Assembly (NCBI GenBank): GCA_012845835.1
Contig: JABAKD010000020.1
Coordinates: 14,250,268 to 14,314,267, forward strand
Source of the DNA: Undaria pinnatifida
Lineage: Eukaryota > Sar > Phaeophyceae > Laminariales > Alariaceae
Direction: 5' to 3'
DNA: 64,000 nucleotides
Part shown: positions 21,302 to 32,050 of the stretch, in pieces
How the letters are laid out: every line of letters starts with the position of its first letter
Numbering within the stretch: the first letter of the stretch is position 1
The notes under the pieces: generated by a model
What the model was told of the DNA's origin: nothing
The model's database searches: none
Seen by the model: the letters and a program-made list of their open reading frames with translations, nothing else
Made by a program: the position numbers and the translations under genes

Positions 21302-23363
21302 ATGTCCACCAGTGACGATGGGGGCTACTCGGGGCTGGCTGAGGTCTTCCACGCACCCCAACCTGGATGCCCACGAGACAGGGAGAGCACGCTCGAGATG
21401 CCGCGACTCGAGGCGGGGGGAACCACCGGTGGCGGGTTCCGGTGACGAGACAGAAGACGGAGCACCATACCTCCACCCGTTCCCACCAACCAAGCGGGTC
21501 GATTCGCTGGTTCGCGCTGAGAAGAAGACGGACCAACCCCCACCGGACTCGGGGGCGTCTCGACGCCAGCTCTCGCCAGCCCCACGGGAGCGCCACCAGC
21601 TGCCCCCCCCGCGCTCGACAGGGCAACACCGCCGCCACCTGGGCTCTCCGCGCTCGACAGAGCGCCACCCCCAGAGCTCCCGGGACCGGGGCGCCCATGC
21701 CGCCCCCTTGGACTTGGCATACGCGGCGGCGCGGGCCCAGCGGGCGCTCGACGACGCCAACCAGACGAAAGCACGCCGACGTCGGTTTGACGAAGATATC
21801 GAGCAGGCGAAGACCGCTGCGCGGGAGTCGTCAGTTGCGTCGGCTGCGACGGGAGCTACCGCGGCCCCCTTGCCTTCGTCGCGCCCGCAGGGTGTCGCAT
21901 CCAAGCGACCACGACCCGGGAACGACGCCTTCTTCAAGGGCATCGTCGCGTGCATGGCGTCTGCACCGCGGGTAGACTTCTCCTCAGCGTTGGCGACCCG
22001 CGGTGGTGAAAATGGCCTACGCCCTCCTCCCGTCAGAGAGGCCGGCGTCGCGGCAAGCGGACGTCGTCAATGGAAGCGGCCTGGGCTCGCGTGGATTGTA
22101 CGCCCTATGCTAGACAGACGAGAGCCGCCCCGGCCCTTGCCCTCGTCAAGGCCCTGCTGATAGCCCACGACGAGGACCCCGACCCTGTCTTTTGGCCGGA
22201 CCCCGGAGGAAGAGTTGGCAGAACGAAACCGGGGAAAATGTCGCGACAGTCGCGACCGCGGGGACCGCAACCGTGGGGGTGGCGGCAAAAATGGTGGGGG
22301 TGGCGACCACCACCACCGCCGCGGGGGTGACAGCGCATCGGGTGCTGGTGTGCCTGGGGGCGCCGCCGAGGGGGCAACTTCGGTCCAACAACCGGGGCAG
22401 TTGGCCGCCGCTCTGGCAGAGGAATGGCGCGAGAGGACGTTCAGCGTGGGACGGCTCGTCAACCTCCTCCCGCTCGTCTTCGTCCTCGAGCACGGACCAC
22501 AGCGAGGTGGTCGTGGTAGCAGGCAAAAAGTGTCAAGAGCCATGGCAGGAGGAGCATCTGCCTGAGGCTTTCACCCTCATGTTGCGTCTGCTGATCACGC
22601 ACTTCGACGGGGTTGACACGCCGGAGGGCTACACTAAGTTGCATACTTTTGGAATGTGTAACGGCATGCCTTTTTCTGATTTCAGTGGAGTTTCGCGTAC
22701 TTATGCCGACCGCTACGCGGAGTGAGCGTGTTTTGTCTCCGGGAACAGATGTGGTGTTGGAGGTGGTTCGGGTGGCGGCGATTGAGCAATTTCCGGCTCT
22801 CCTGCCTGCGTTGTACCCTGGTTCGAAGGCAACAAACCCGCGGCCATACGCCTCGTTGGATGCTATGTGGCGGGCTTCTAGTGACTAATTAGACACCTGC
22901 CGTCAACGGCGAAACATTTTTTCCTCTCCCTGTTTCTTCGACGGGAGCGCGGTCATGCGCCCTGTCGGGGCCCCGGCCCGCAGATCATGGGCGCGGCCAG
23001 GGCCGAGTGCCGTCCCAGTCGCTTTCGTGGCAGACGGGATCGAGCCATCATTCAACTGTCATGCCCATCGATGATTCATCTGACCCTTGGCTTGACCACA
23101 CATCGAACTGCTGGCCACTAGAAGAGCATCATTATGCAGAAGGTTTCGCCGTTAAGGCCTCGTTTAAGACAGACGACCCTCCCCTTTGGAGCGGCCTCCT
23201 TTCACCTCGCGCTGATGCCCTCCGAGAAAACCGGGGGCTTTGCCTCAACTGCCACGAAGACAACCATTCCTTCAAGCATTGTAGGCATCCTTTCATTACT
23301 GCGAGTGGCTGCTTGAACCCTGAACTAGGCCAACTTGGCGACGATGACGCACACCGACGTTGA
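21302..23363 (+). pseudogene. Ty3-like Gag of retroelement copy 1, frameshifted, with CCHC zinc knuckle
   Basis: Gag packages the element RNA in cytoplasmic particles. The likely start is ATG 21302 (MSTSDDGGYSGLAEVF). The frame shifts near 21440 into a Pro/Arg-rich region and a helical stretch (LDLAYAAARAQRALDDANQ). After further shifts around 22050-22550 comes a capsid-like block at about 22560-22890 (TLMLRLLITHF, GMCNGMPFSDFS, SERVLSPGTDVV, EQFPALLPALYPGSKA). The last ORF segment ends with the knuckle CLNCHEDNHSFKHC (23241-23282), a CX2CX4HX4C motif that binds nucleic acid. The block from 22711 on is duplicated in copy 2 (46008 on), which confirms it as mobile-element sequence. At least three frame changes separate start and knuckle. 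I see no protease motif attached. Confidence 0.7.
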
Positions 23364-24470
23364 CAAACACGCATGGTCTGCCTCCGCCGAGACGACAAAT
23401 CTTCTCGCCCGAACAACCACACGAAAAATCGTCGCCATCTTTCAGGATCAGGGCCAGGTAAACTGTCACAACGATACCACATACACGTCGGATCACCAAG
23501 TGGGTATCCAGCGCTCGCCCGCCTCTTCTGCCCCCGCTCCTGCTCCTCGAATGCGTTTTGGAGCCGCCCACAACCCGGGCGAAAATAAATTTGCGCGCCA
23601 ACCTGGCACATTCCGTAACGGCAATCGACAGCTCGACGGCGGTACGGCACCGTCGACAACACTGTCGGGGGGTACCTATTTCGTTTTCAGAAGATGCTCG
23701 TGTTCTGTTGCTAGCCTGTCCAGTAACGCAGCACAGATTGCCTCTGTCAAGAGCCCACGGGCTCCTACGCCGTCTGCGGACGATTCTCACGGCGTAGTAC
23801 CGGCGGCGGGAACTAGCGCTTCAAGCGTGGTTTCCTCCAGCCAGGTAATATTTTTTCTTTTCTTTCTTTTTGACGGCGAGAACGCGCGCTTTCAGCGACG
23901 TTCCCCTCGGTCATGGTCTGAGTTCGGCAACGGGAACCACGCTTCCAGTGCCGTTTCCCTCATCCTCGGCATGAACTCAGCAATGGGGGTACGCGCTCCA
24001 AACGTCGCCCCCATCAAACATGGCACGGGAGCCTGCGCTTTGCGCGCTCCCCCCCCAAGGCACGCGCCGCGCAACAATATAGCTGCGGCGACGGCGCGTC
24101 GCCTTTTTACGCGTATGTGTTCATCCCCCCCTCTCCCTGACCAGGCGGTGGCGGTCGGTTTGAGGTGTGGGACGGTCGACCCTCGAAACAATTTTTCTGA
24201 CCACGAGGTGGCGGTCGATTTGAGGTGTGGGAAGGCCAACACTACAACACCGAGATCTTTTGCGAGGCTCGATCCGGTGTTTGCTCGCGATAACAGCGGA
24301 CGCTCTGTCCTTTTTTCCATCAAGGAGGAATCGACAAGATCAACTACCTCGTCTCCCTTCTCCAAGAGACATAACGGAAGAGAGCCTCCTCGGGTAAAAA
24401 TAATATTGCCTTGCCCGAGCCCCGCTCCAGAAGACGCCCACAGGGTTTACGGACCCTGCTTCGTCTTTTA
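23364..24470 (+). pseudogene. Retroelement copy 1: Ser/Pro-rich region between knuckle and repeat linker
   Basis: A long frame (about 23335-24471) overlaps the end of Gag. It is low-complexity Ser/Pro/Arg with phrases shared with copy 2 (PRMRFGAAHNPG, SVKSPRAPTPS, DQAVAVGLRCGT, ARLDPVFARD). GT-AG-like pairs occur at 23846-23896 and about 24394-24493, so part may be intronic. The location is where protease and reverse transcriptase would normally begin, but no DSG/DTG-type protease site or YxDD is visible. Confidence 0.55.
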
Positions 24471-24679
24471 ACACGCTAACCCACGTGTTTCAGGCTACGT
24501 CTGCCCCAGTGGCACAGGAAGAAGATCCGACACTGCGCGACGGGCCAGTGGTGACTCCACGGCCTCCAGCCTGATCAGCTGGACGCTATTCCCGTAATTT
24601 TACGGAAGAATCGCGCCTCTCGTCAAGCAGAAACAGCTCAGAGCCCCTGCCCCTTCGGGTGCAGTTAGAGCAGTTTTCT

Positions 24680-25260
24680 TGCGATTATACGCCAAAGAGC
24701 GAAGAGGCCACGGCGCGAGAAACCGTGGGTTCGGACTCGCGTCGTGCTCCCGAGGCCTGGTGTTCCTGAGGGGGACACTACAGGCCCAAAGAGCCGAGGA
24801 CTGGTGTTCCCAGACGGGAACATTGCAGACCCAAATGCCCAACGAGGCTACCGACGGGTTGGCACCGTCGGTGTTGGACTCTTTTTCGGGTGCAATGAGG
24901 GCGGCTTCTTACGAGTCTCCGCCAGCGAGTGAGGAGGACCCGAGGCGAGAAACCCCGGGTTCGGACTCGCATGTTGCTCCCGAGGCCTGGTGCTCCCGCA
25001 AGGGGACATTACAGGCCCAAATAGCCGAGGACTGGTGTTCCCAGAAGGGGACATTGCAGACCCACAAATGTCCAACGAGGCTACCGACGGGTTGCACCGT
25101 CGGTTTTTGCCATTTTTCGGGCGCAGTTAGAGCGTATTCTCGCGCTTTTCCGCCAACGAGCGAAGAAAGACCCGAGGCGAGATACCACGGGTTCGGATTC
25201 GCGTCGTGCTCCCGAGGCCTGGTGTTCCTGGACGGGGACATTGCAGGCCCAAATTTCAAC
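24680..25260 (+). repeat. In-element tandem repeat, three units of ~235-240 bp
   Basis: Units recur at about 24700, 24935 and 25165. Each contains GAGAAACC(G/C)(T/C)GGGTTCGGA-like, CTCCCGAGGCCTGGTG, CGAGGACTGGTGTTCCCAGA and CAACGAGGCTACCGACGGG segments. In translation the repeat reads AEDWCSQxGTLQTQ and NEATDGLAPSVL. Copy 2 carries the same repeat at 47970-48520, so the expansion predates the separation of the two copies. Confidence 0.8.
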
Positions 25261-25337
25261 ACGGATTTTGACCCTTCTCTCGAATACTCCACAGCCAAAG
25301 TGGTGTTATTCTGGCAGCTCCCATCCTATTTCCACCC

Positions 25338-25795
25338 TGGTCCCCTTCGTCGTTTGCCGTGGACGACGTATCATATTCTTGCGCGGAGCAGGACATGATG
25401 GCCGAAAAGACCAAGTTTTTGCAAGACCATCGAGCAGTGGGGCTCATTATGTCGTCGCCTCGTCCAAGCACACGCAAACGCATCGGTCGAGGCGTGCACA
25501 ACTTTGACTCCGCTGTTGGGGACAGGGAGAAGCAAAACGCCGTGTCACCTGGCACCTACGCCAAATTCACGCAGAATTCAGCCATAAAAAAATCACCTTT
25601 TGAGCTCTGACAACAAGCTTCTGGCTGAATCCTGCCCTCTGAACCCAGTGTGGGGCGTCGGTCTCCGGGCGGATGGTCCCAGGGCCAACAGCCCATGCCA
25701 GGGGAGAGGAAAACTTGATCGGTGAGGCCCTTTCTGCCGTTCGCGCAGCTATTTGCGACAATGAGACCGGGTCGGCGCACCCGGCCTCCCCTAGT
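25338..25795 (+). pseudogene. NADAR (YbiA-like) domain of retroelement copy 1
   Basis: NADAR proteins are N-glycosidases acting on riboflavin-pathway intermediates, and some reverse ADP-ribosylation of guanine in DNA. Here the first half is open: FAVDDVSYSCAEQDMMAEKT, a helical RxIGRGVHNFDSAVGDREKQ, and YAKFTQNSAIKK. The frame breaks at TGA 25607. It continues one frame over with NKLLAESCPLNPVWGVGLRA, then breaks again before ENLIGEALSAVRAAI, the GxNxLGxALxxVR signature that ends the domain. The ordered set EQxMMAEK, KFTQN, LAES, WGxGLRAD and NLxGEALxxVR is diagnostic. This copy is broken, but its C-terminal motif is better kept than in copy 2. Placement between Gag and integrase is the same in both copies. 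Confidence 0.8.
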
Positions 25796-26480
25796 CGGTT
25801 CCGCACCTGCACTGCGAGTGCAAGAACCAAGAAATCTCGTCCGCGCCGCAACCAGACCGTTCACAGCGGCCAGCGCTCGCAAAGCTTCCCCTTCGGCGTT
25901 TCCGACCTATTTCTTGGGCACGTTGGCCAATGAAAAGCCGTGAAGTTGTGGAGATAGCTTCTAGCGTCGGCCCTGACCTTGCGATGTCAGAACACTGCCC
26001 CTGTTTCGTCGAGGGTACTGTGACGCTGGACGACGTTTTGTTCACTATGAAAATCGCGTTTATCAGTCGAGCAACGCTCGACTCGGAGAGGCACTGGACT
26101 CCTATAGATTTGGGGACCGGCAGCATTGTTTGGGTTCCCAAACACCTCCGAGGATACTGAGGGGAACAAACTTCCGCGTATCCTCCGGCTACAAGATAGG
26201 AGAGCATTGGCAAAGTGGGGACCCTCAATGCACGAGTCCAGCGGTAGCTTGAGTTCGTCACCGCGTTCGATTGCACACTCGAGTACCGCAAAGGCAGCGC
26301 CAAGGGCATCGCCGATTTTTCCGGCCCGTTTTCCAGAGCCCGCTACGGAGTACGACCGCAGTGGCTTGGAAAAATTCAACCTTGTGGGGTTGACAAGCCT
26401 CAACCCCGTTGGAGATAGCGGTATCTACCTCCTACGGACCCGCGGGCTGCGCGCTCCCCCCTCGCCGATCCCAGGAGTCG
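25796..26480 (+). pseudogene. Retroelement copy 1: unassigned segment after NADAR
   Basis: Contains a short conserved block shared with copy 2 (VEGTVTLDDVLFTM, then IDLGTGSIVWVPKHL), ending at TGA 26158. By position and its LGTGS phrase it could be a decayed aspartic protease, but no clear D(S/T)G flap pair is present and I do not assign it. The following frame (26126 on) is Ser-rich. Confidence 0.4.
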
Positions 26481-26645
26481 GTTCGGGTGGACTCGCGCCC
26501 CTCGCCAAAAGCACTGTCTTGGGTGGGCTCGTGCCCCACACCGAAAGCACTGCTTTGGGTGGACTCGAACCCCTCGCCGAAAGCACTGTCTTGGGTGGGC
26601 TCGTGCCCCGCACTGAACATGCTGCCTTGGGTGGGCTCCCTCTCA
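26481..26645 (+). repeat. 36-bp tandem repeat inside the element, ~4 units
   Basis: Unit TTGGGTGG(G/A)CTCG...ACTG recurs every 36 bp and translates to LGGLVPxTExTA-type 12-residue repeats. The same array sits at 49738-49900 in copy 2. Confidence 0.85.
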
Positions 26646-27608
26646 CCTCTACCGCGTTTCACGATTTTCGCACACACGAGCCACGTACAAGGATTGACGG
26701 CCTTTCTGTTTCCCCGGGGAGATTCGTCGCTCGTGTTTCTGCCTCCGTCGCCACTACCGAAGGCTGTACCGGCCGCGGGTCGATTTCACCTGCCGCCGAC
26801 ACTGCTTTCGCTTCGGTCTTTGCCATACCCATCGAGGGCGGCACGGGCTCCGCAGAAGCCCTGGCTGCAGCGACGCCCATCGCACAGCCGACTTATCTAT
26901 CCCGGAGTTCTTTATAGGAGACGGCCCCCGCCGCGACCACCGGTTCGACTGTGTCCGTCTCCGCCATGCTTGGCACTCCAGCCCCTCCGTCGTCGACGAC
27001 GCGCCGACGAACAGCGATAACAACGGGTAATGCACCCCCGCTGTAGATTATGGATTCGGGCCCGGCGGGGCCCCTCGGCCATCTTGCGGACGAAGTACAA
27101 CCCCGTCGCGAGTTCCACGGCCGCAGCCGACCCCATCGCCGCCGCGACCCCTGCTCTTGTCGACTCGCCGGTCCGCACGGTGCCACTGCCGTCCGACCGC
27201 GACCACGCAGAGCCTATATGGGAACTCCTCTCTTACGGCTCACGCCTTCTCCTGGTGGCACGCCGACCGCATATACAAGGGCGGACGCCCTTCGCAACGC
27301 TGCGGAATTGCGTTTCGCTGATTCCGTCGCGCGTTATTCACATGGCGATTGGAAGCGAGAGCAGCACGCTGAGCCGACGTGCCACGCCATGATGCGTTAC
27401 GTTTCTATCGGCCGGCAATCGGTCCTGCCGCCCGACCTTTTGGCGTGTTACCTCTTGCACAAGCGTCCCTCCCTCTCAGACATCCAGGAGCTGGCGGGTA
27501 AGGGTCGACTACATACAACCGACGACGACATCGTCCTACTCGTCCGTAACCCGACACTACCGCCAACAAGCTACGACAAACCGAACTCTGTGGGGCGAGC
27601 TGCTTGCT
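26646..27608 (+). pseudogene. Retroelement copy 1: linker and integrase N-terminal region
   Basis: Open but low-complexity to about 27290. Then a frame reads RYSHGDWKREQHAEPTCHAM and HKRPSLSDIQELAGKGRLHT, and joins the integrase frame near 27605 through a one- or two-base shift. Copy 2 lacks about 240 bp of this stretch. This is the interval where RT and RNase H should lie in a Ty3 element. At under 1 kb before the integrase approach it is too short, and no YxDD or RNase H motif is seen. Confidence 0.5.
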
Positions 27609-29591
27609 TTGCTAAACGATGAGCCAGTTCGCATCTACGTTCCCCTGCTCATGCGCCCTTGGATCATGCAAGCTTGCCACTCGACGGCCTCCTGCCACCT
27701 TGGCACCACGCGCACGTTGCGCATGCTGGAGCGTTTTTATTGGTGGATTGGCATGAGTGTGTGTACCCGGTGGTGGCTCCGCCACTGCTTGAAGTGCCAA
27801 GCGCGGAAAACCCCACGGCTGACTGTCCGCTGGCCCATCATCACAATGCCTCTGCCGGAAGGTCCAGGTATCGCCGTCAGTGTTGACTACTTCGGCCCCC
27901 TTCCGGTCACACCACGAGGCAACACCTACATCCTGCTGTTCACCGATCGCTTCAGTCGTCGGGCCGACATGTTCCCCGTCACTGCCGCTGAGTTCACCGC
28001 GGAAGGTACAGCCAATATCCTGGTGAACCAATACATCCCCTTGTGGGGGTGCCCGCGCACCATACTCTCGGACAACGGACTGCAGTTCTGCTCCAAGCTT
28101 TCACAAGCTGTATATCAGTTGTTAGGTGTACACAAGCATGATACAAGCTCCTACCATCCCAACTGTAACGGGGGCGTTGAGCGGGTAAATCACACTATGG
28201 CACAAATGCTGGCTATGGTCGTCAACGAGCGACAAGACGACTGGGACTTGCATCTGCCCCACGTAGAATTCGCTTACAACAACTCTGTCAGCGCGGCGAC
28301 GGATTTGGCGCCCAACGAGGTCCACATGGGCAGACTCCCACGGCTCCCCCTGACGATTTTCGACCGCACAGGTGTCGTGGGACACCAGAGTCTGACCCGT
28401 GACCACCTGGCCTATTGCGATTTGGCCACCGACCGGCAAAAGCGCGCGAACGACATTGTCCGCGCACACCACGCCCTCACCGTTTCCCGTGTTAACCGCA
28501 GAAACTCCGCCCTCGCCGACGCGCTGCGTCCAGCACCTAACTTCACTGTGGGTGGTTGGGCATGGGTATACAATTCTGCGTCTACCATCCGCCAGGGTGT
28601 GAAGGCGAACACCGACGCCAAGGTACTCAAGGCCAAACTCTCGCTTAACTGGACGGGCCCATACAAGGTCCTGGCCGTCGGTCCCTGCTCCGCCGCCGAG
28701 ACCCCGGACGGCTCGCCGCTCGGGAGCAACCTCCTTTATTTGGATCTCCCTTCCGACCTGCCTGGTTCGGACGCTCGTCGGTGTGTGGCCATCGAGCGCT
28801 GCAAATCCTGTGCCAACCCCCTCGATAGCGGGGACATGCCCAAATACCTGCCGGCGGGGCTGACACAGTATGTCTTTAACAAATTTTCCAAGAAGTCCCC
28901 ACCGTACCACGTCACTCAAGACGACGTTTCGACTCCCCTCCAACGGCTGGAGGTGGAGCAGATCACTGGTCATCAGTCGGTACGGGGGCGAGGTGGCGTC
29001 ATCGCGGTGCTATACAAGACGCATTGGGCGGGACCCTCCGAACCGTCCTGGGAGCGGGAAATGGACCTTCACCTCTCCCGCTCCCACATCTTGCGTTATT
29101 GGGCCGGAACCCCGGACCAGCACCGCCAAACCAACCGCCTTTACCGCCGAATGCAGATCGGGGCGGCACAGCGTGAGCTCTCCCGCAACAACGTGGAACG
29201 TTTCCTAGCGCCGGGCTACGCCTGTGTTCCCCGCACCGATTGGCTCCATCGCTACCACGACACCGTACTTCCTAAGGGAGCCCACTTTTGGTACAAGGGA
29301 GACGATGGTTTATGGTGGCTAGGAAAAATCAGCGCGAGCACTACCGAGGACAAGGTATACCTGGTCCGCTTTCTGGACGACCCGGGACCGATTAAACTTC
29401 CTCTTTCCCCGGCGCGCTACACGACTTCAACGGGAGCCGTACGAGGCTCTTGGTGCTTGCAAGTTCACATCGCCAGTGCGTTTCCTCGGGGAATTCAACG
29501 TAACGTAGACGAATCTCGAGGCGCGGCCGTGGCCAGTTGGCTTCCAAACCACCACCGCTCCTCGATAGTTCTTCATTTTTTTGAGGTATGA
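27609..29591 (+). CDS. Integrase-chromodomain-Tudor-like polyprotein end, retroelement copy 1
   Basis: A 660-codon open frame, the longest intact one in the window. Residues 24-63 are the H2C2 zinc finger (HSTASCH, CLKC). The catalytic core has Asp93 (SVDYFGPLP), Asp155 (ILSDNGLQF) and Glu191 (GGVERVNHTM), an exact D,D(35)E spacing, so it could be active. A GPY/F-type NWTGPYKVLAV lies at 348-358. Residues about 446-497 form a chromodomain (GVIAVLYKTHW, PSWEREMDL), which in chromoviruses targets insertion to marked chromatin. Residues about 556-620 (HFWYKGDDGLWWLGKIS, VYLVRFLDDPG) look like a Tudor/Agenet-type barrel, a second putative histone reader. The start given is the first Met in frame; the product is probably part of a larger polyprotein. 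The antisense ORF over 28122-28973 is a shadow. Confidence 0.9.
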   Translation: MLNDEPVRIYVPLLMRPWIMQACHSTASCHLGTTRTLRMLERFYWWIGMSVCTRWWLRHCLKCQARKTPRLTVRWPIITMPLPEGPGIAVSVDYFGPLPVTPRGNTYILLFTDRFSRRADMFPVTAAEFTAEGTANILVNQYIPLWGCPRTILSDNGLQFCSKLSQAVYQLLGVHKHDTSSYHPNCNGGVERVNHTMAQMLAMVVNERQDDWDLHLPHVEFAYNNSVSAATDLAPNEVHMGRLPRLPLTIFDRTGVVGHQSLTRDHLAYCDLATDRQKRANDIVRAHHALTVSRVNRRNSALADALRPAPNFTVGGWAWVYNSASTIRQGVKANTDAKVLKAKLSLNWTGPYKVLAVGPCSAAETPDGSPLGSNLLYLDLPSDLPGSDARRCVAIERCKSCANPLDSGDMPKYLPAGLTQYVFNKFSKKSPPYHVTQDDVSTPLQRLEVEQITGHQSVRGRGGVIAVLYKTHWAGPSEPSWEREMDLHLSRSHILRYWAGTPDQHRQTNRLYRRMQIGAAQRELSRNNVERFLAPGYACVPRTDWLHRYHDTVLPKGAHFWYKGDDGLWWLGKISASTTEDKVYLVRFLDDPGPIKLPLSPARYTTSTGAVRGSWCLQVHIASAFPRGIQRNVDESRGAAVASWLPNHHRSSIVLHFFEV

Positions 29592-30670
29592 GTTTTCCGT
29601 CTTTGTCTTTGGGTTGTTCGTAGTGTCCTTAGGGTCTGTGTCGAGTTTTGGGGCGGTTTTTTCCATTTTTTTTTTCTGTCCTGCCGGACCCCCTGCTCAG
29701 TGCCGGGTCAGGGTTCGGGTAAAACGCCGCTATTTGAGGCGCAGGGCCGTCGTCTTTTTGTCATTGTTCAATTTCGCCCTGCCGACGCCCCCCTCAGTCC
29801 AGAGCCGGGAGGCGACCAGTGTACGGGTCTGTGTGTCTTCTTTTATGTTTTGTGTGTTGTATTTGTTCTGCTTTTTTTTTTTTTTTTTTCGTCTAAACAC
29901 TTCCTCCCCTAGCGGGGCTGTAGGTGTTGACACCTTCCATCCCGGGTGTTCGTCGTTTCCTCGTCTAACCCCCTGCCTTGCCGATGGCCCGCGGGAGGTT
30001 TTTCGCATGACTTCTCCCTTGTGTTAGCGCCTGTATTCCCCTCCATATCGACGAGGGCTCGCCTCGCCATAGTACCTTTTCTGTGGTTGGTTTACCGTAC
30101 AGCTTTTCCTGCCCCCCCCGCCACACCGGCGGCATGCGGCAGGTTCCAGAGCCTTTTCTGCCCCCCCCGCCACACCGGCGGCATACGGCAGGGTTTTGAT
30201 GGGTGACTATTGCCTTGCTGTAGGGTCTGCTTTTCTTTCTGCTGCTTTTCTTCGCGTGTTCCTGGCTCCATAGCCAGACGGTTAGAGGTGTGGGAGTGGG
30301 GTTTGAGGAGCCGCATCTTCGACTCATGGTCTAGTTCGTAGAACCGGAGTTTCCCCGAATCTCCCATATTTCTGCATATGCGACTCATCAGGGTGGGCTA
30401 GTGTTAAGATACGGCCTCGAAAGGCCTGTAGGTATCCGAATTTGAGATCATTTGGATGGGTTTCGTATGATAAGGTTGGCGGTTTATAGTCGGGGAAGTT
30501 AGGAATTAGATCGGAGGCACGCGCCTTCGATCTCAGAAGCTATCCCGGGCTCTGGTGGAAACGAATAAAGCTACATCTCTACGAAGGAACGAAAGTGAGT
30601 ACTCTCCGAAGACCTGCTCAATTGGCAGACCTGCAGGGGGCACTCTGTGTCCCCCACCTTTAATTTCACA
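29592..30670 (+). repeat. 3' untranslated / LTR-like region of retroelement copy 1
   Basis: Conserved with 52.6-53.74 kb of copy 2 up to a common end, CCCCCACCTTTAATTTCACA at 30670. Near 30112-30193 a stem-loop segment (CCGCCACACCGGCGGCATGCGGCAG) is directly duplicated, as it is in copy 2. A run of T follows at 29871-29889. The TG start of a 3' LTR could not be fixed because no matching 5' LTR is visible. Confidence 0.6.
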
Positions 30671-31059
30671 GTTACGTGAAGGCTGTCGCATTGATTGGTC
30701 TGCGTGGTCGCGGGCGAGGAGGAAAACGAAGAAGAGGAGAGCGATCTCTCGTTGCGGCGGCGTTGTCTAATATAGGTGCGGGGGTGGCTTTGCTCGTACG
30801 GGAGGTTGGCGTAGCGCTTCTTCTCTGTTTTTTTTCGGGAAGGCGGAATATGTGTGTCTGCTGTCTTTGCTTCGCGGGTGCTTTCACGTTGTCGAAATCG
30901 GACGTTACCCCTCAATACATAATATCGGGAGTGTCTATACCATGACGACTGCTGACAGCAGCCGTGCAGTATAGTAGTGATATGGAATTGGCCGTGCGTA
31001 TTTCCTAGAGACTAACATATTATTTACTGGTAGTAGTAATATTAAAGGTACCTTTGCAA
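30671..31059. other. No gene recognised
   Basis: An 89-codon + frame at 30676-30945 has no features of a real gene. Confidence 0.35.
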
Positions 31060-31280
31060 CAATTTTTTTTCATCCCATTTATTATCCTCGCACCATTCTC
31101 GCGCTCCCTCCCAGTAGAAACTCAGATCCGGGGTCACAAAGCGGGCCCTCCTTCTCCCTCCCCACTTCGGCACGTGCCTTCATTTTTACCGCGAGGAGAA
31201 TCCAGCATTCATTTTCTTCCCTCGTCGACTCGCGTCGAATTGTACCTACCCACGCTGTTAGGCGCTCTCAGCAGTTGACC
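31060..31280. repeat. Dispersed repeat, second copy at 61165-61350
   Basis: Shared phrases in order: AACTCAGATCC, CTTCATTTTTA(C/T)CGCG, TTCTTCC, (A/G)CGTCGAATTGT and GCTAGGCGC/GTTAGGCGC. It is pyrimidine-rich. The family is unidentified. Confidence 0.65.
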
Positions 31281-31799
31281 CTTTTTTTTTTTTTTTTTTA
31301 CTCGAGGACAACCACACGTTCGTAGTATTCGAGGGTAAAACCAATAGACCACCGGGGCGGCCGGCTGACAATTGACGAAAACAAAACAGAATCTTTCCAT
31401 AGAGATTACATTCCCCCATATTGTATGATATTACGATGGTTGACGCCGCGTTACGTACCCAGAGAGGTGTTGCCTATATGGTGTCAGTCAACATCATTAT
31501 TTACTGATGGAGCCTGTGTCCTGTGACCACGGACTAGTTAATGTGAGAACAACAACAACAACTACTGCTGCTCTTGAAGCTCGGAATTTGAAAACAGGGT
31601 ACCAGGTATATATCGTTGACTACTATTAATAGTATACTTTAGATTGCTGCTGTGTCATTGATTAGTACGCCACGCGTTGACCCGTTCTCGGAAAAATAAC
31701 TGCCCAGGAATCCAAAACCCAAAATCGTCCCCGCTATTGTCGAATGTGTTTCTTACCTCCCGTACGTAATACGCGTTCACGATCAGGAATAGGGGACGG
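31281..31799. repeat. LINE 3'-tail fragment (31505-31562) in otherwise featureless DNA
   Basis: GAGCCTGTGTCCTGTGACCA and CGGACTAGTTAATG are followed by AGAACAACAACAACAAC. This matches the 3' tip of the (CAA)n-tailed LINE at 56.9 kb, same strand. The rest holds a T homopolymer at 31281-31299 and no gene. Confidence 0.7.
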
Positions 31800-32050
31800 A
31801 TATGGAAGGCGTTGGACAGCGCCCTTCGAACAAAGTGGCTTGACCGAGAAATCCTACAGCACTGCCCACTGAGCTACTTTATCACTTGACTCTTACTGTG
31901 GGTAGTGCTACATGACATGTCATGTTAAACTACAAAAATATCCATTCATAATGTCGCCAGCGCGCACGCTCGAAAACGAAAAATATGAAGGCGGTGATAA
32001 TCGAACTCATGACACAGCACTACCCACTGCACGTGACTCAGTAACTCAGT
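31800..32050 (-). repeat. Two tRNA-related (SINE-like) segments
   Basis: On the minus strand 31810-31890 reads TAGCTCAGTGGGCAGTGCTG, a good pol III A box. 31975-32050 reads CAGTGGGTAGTGCTG and then GAGTTCGATTATC, close to a B box. Neither folds convincingly as a complete tRNA, so both are called tRNA-derived repeats. Confidence 0.5.

Noticed and set aside
26041-26160. Aspartic protease of the retroelement (LGTGS phrase)
   Set aside because: Only one weak motif, no second conserved block, and the copies disagree in frame, so it is left unassigned.
28122-28973. 283-codon minus-strand frame
   Set aside because: Antisense shadow of the integrase frame, which has clear catalytic motifs on the plus strand.
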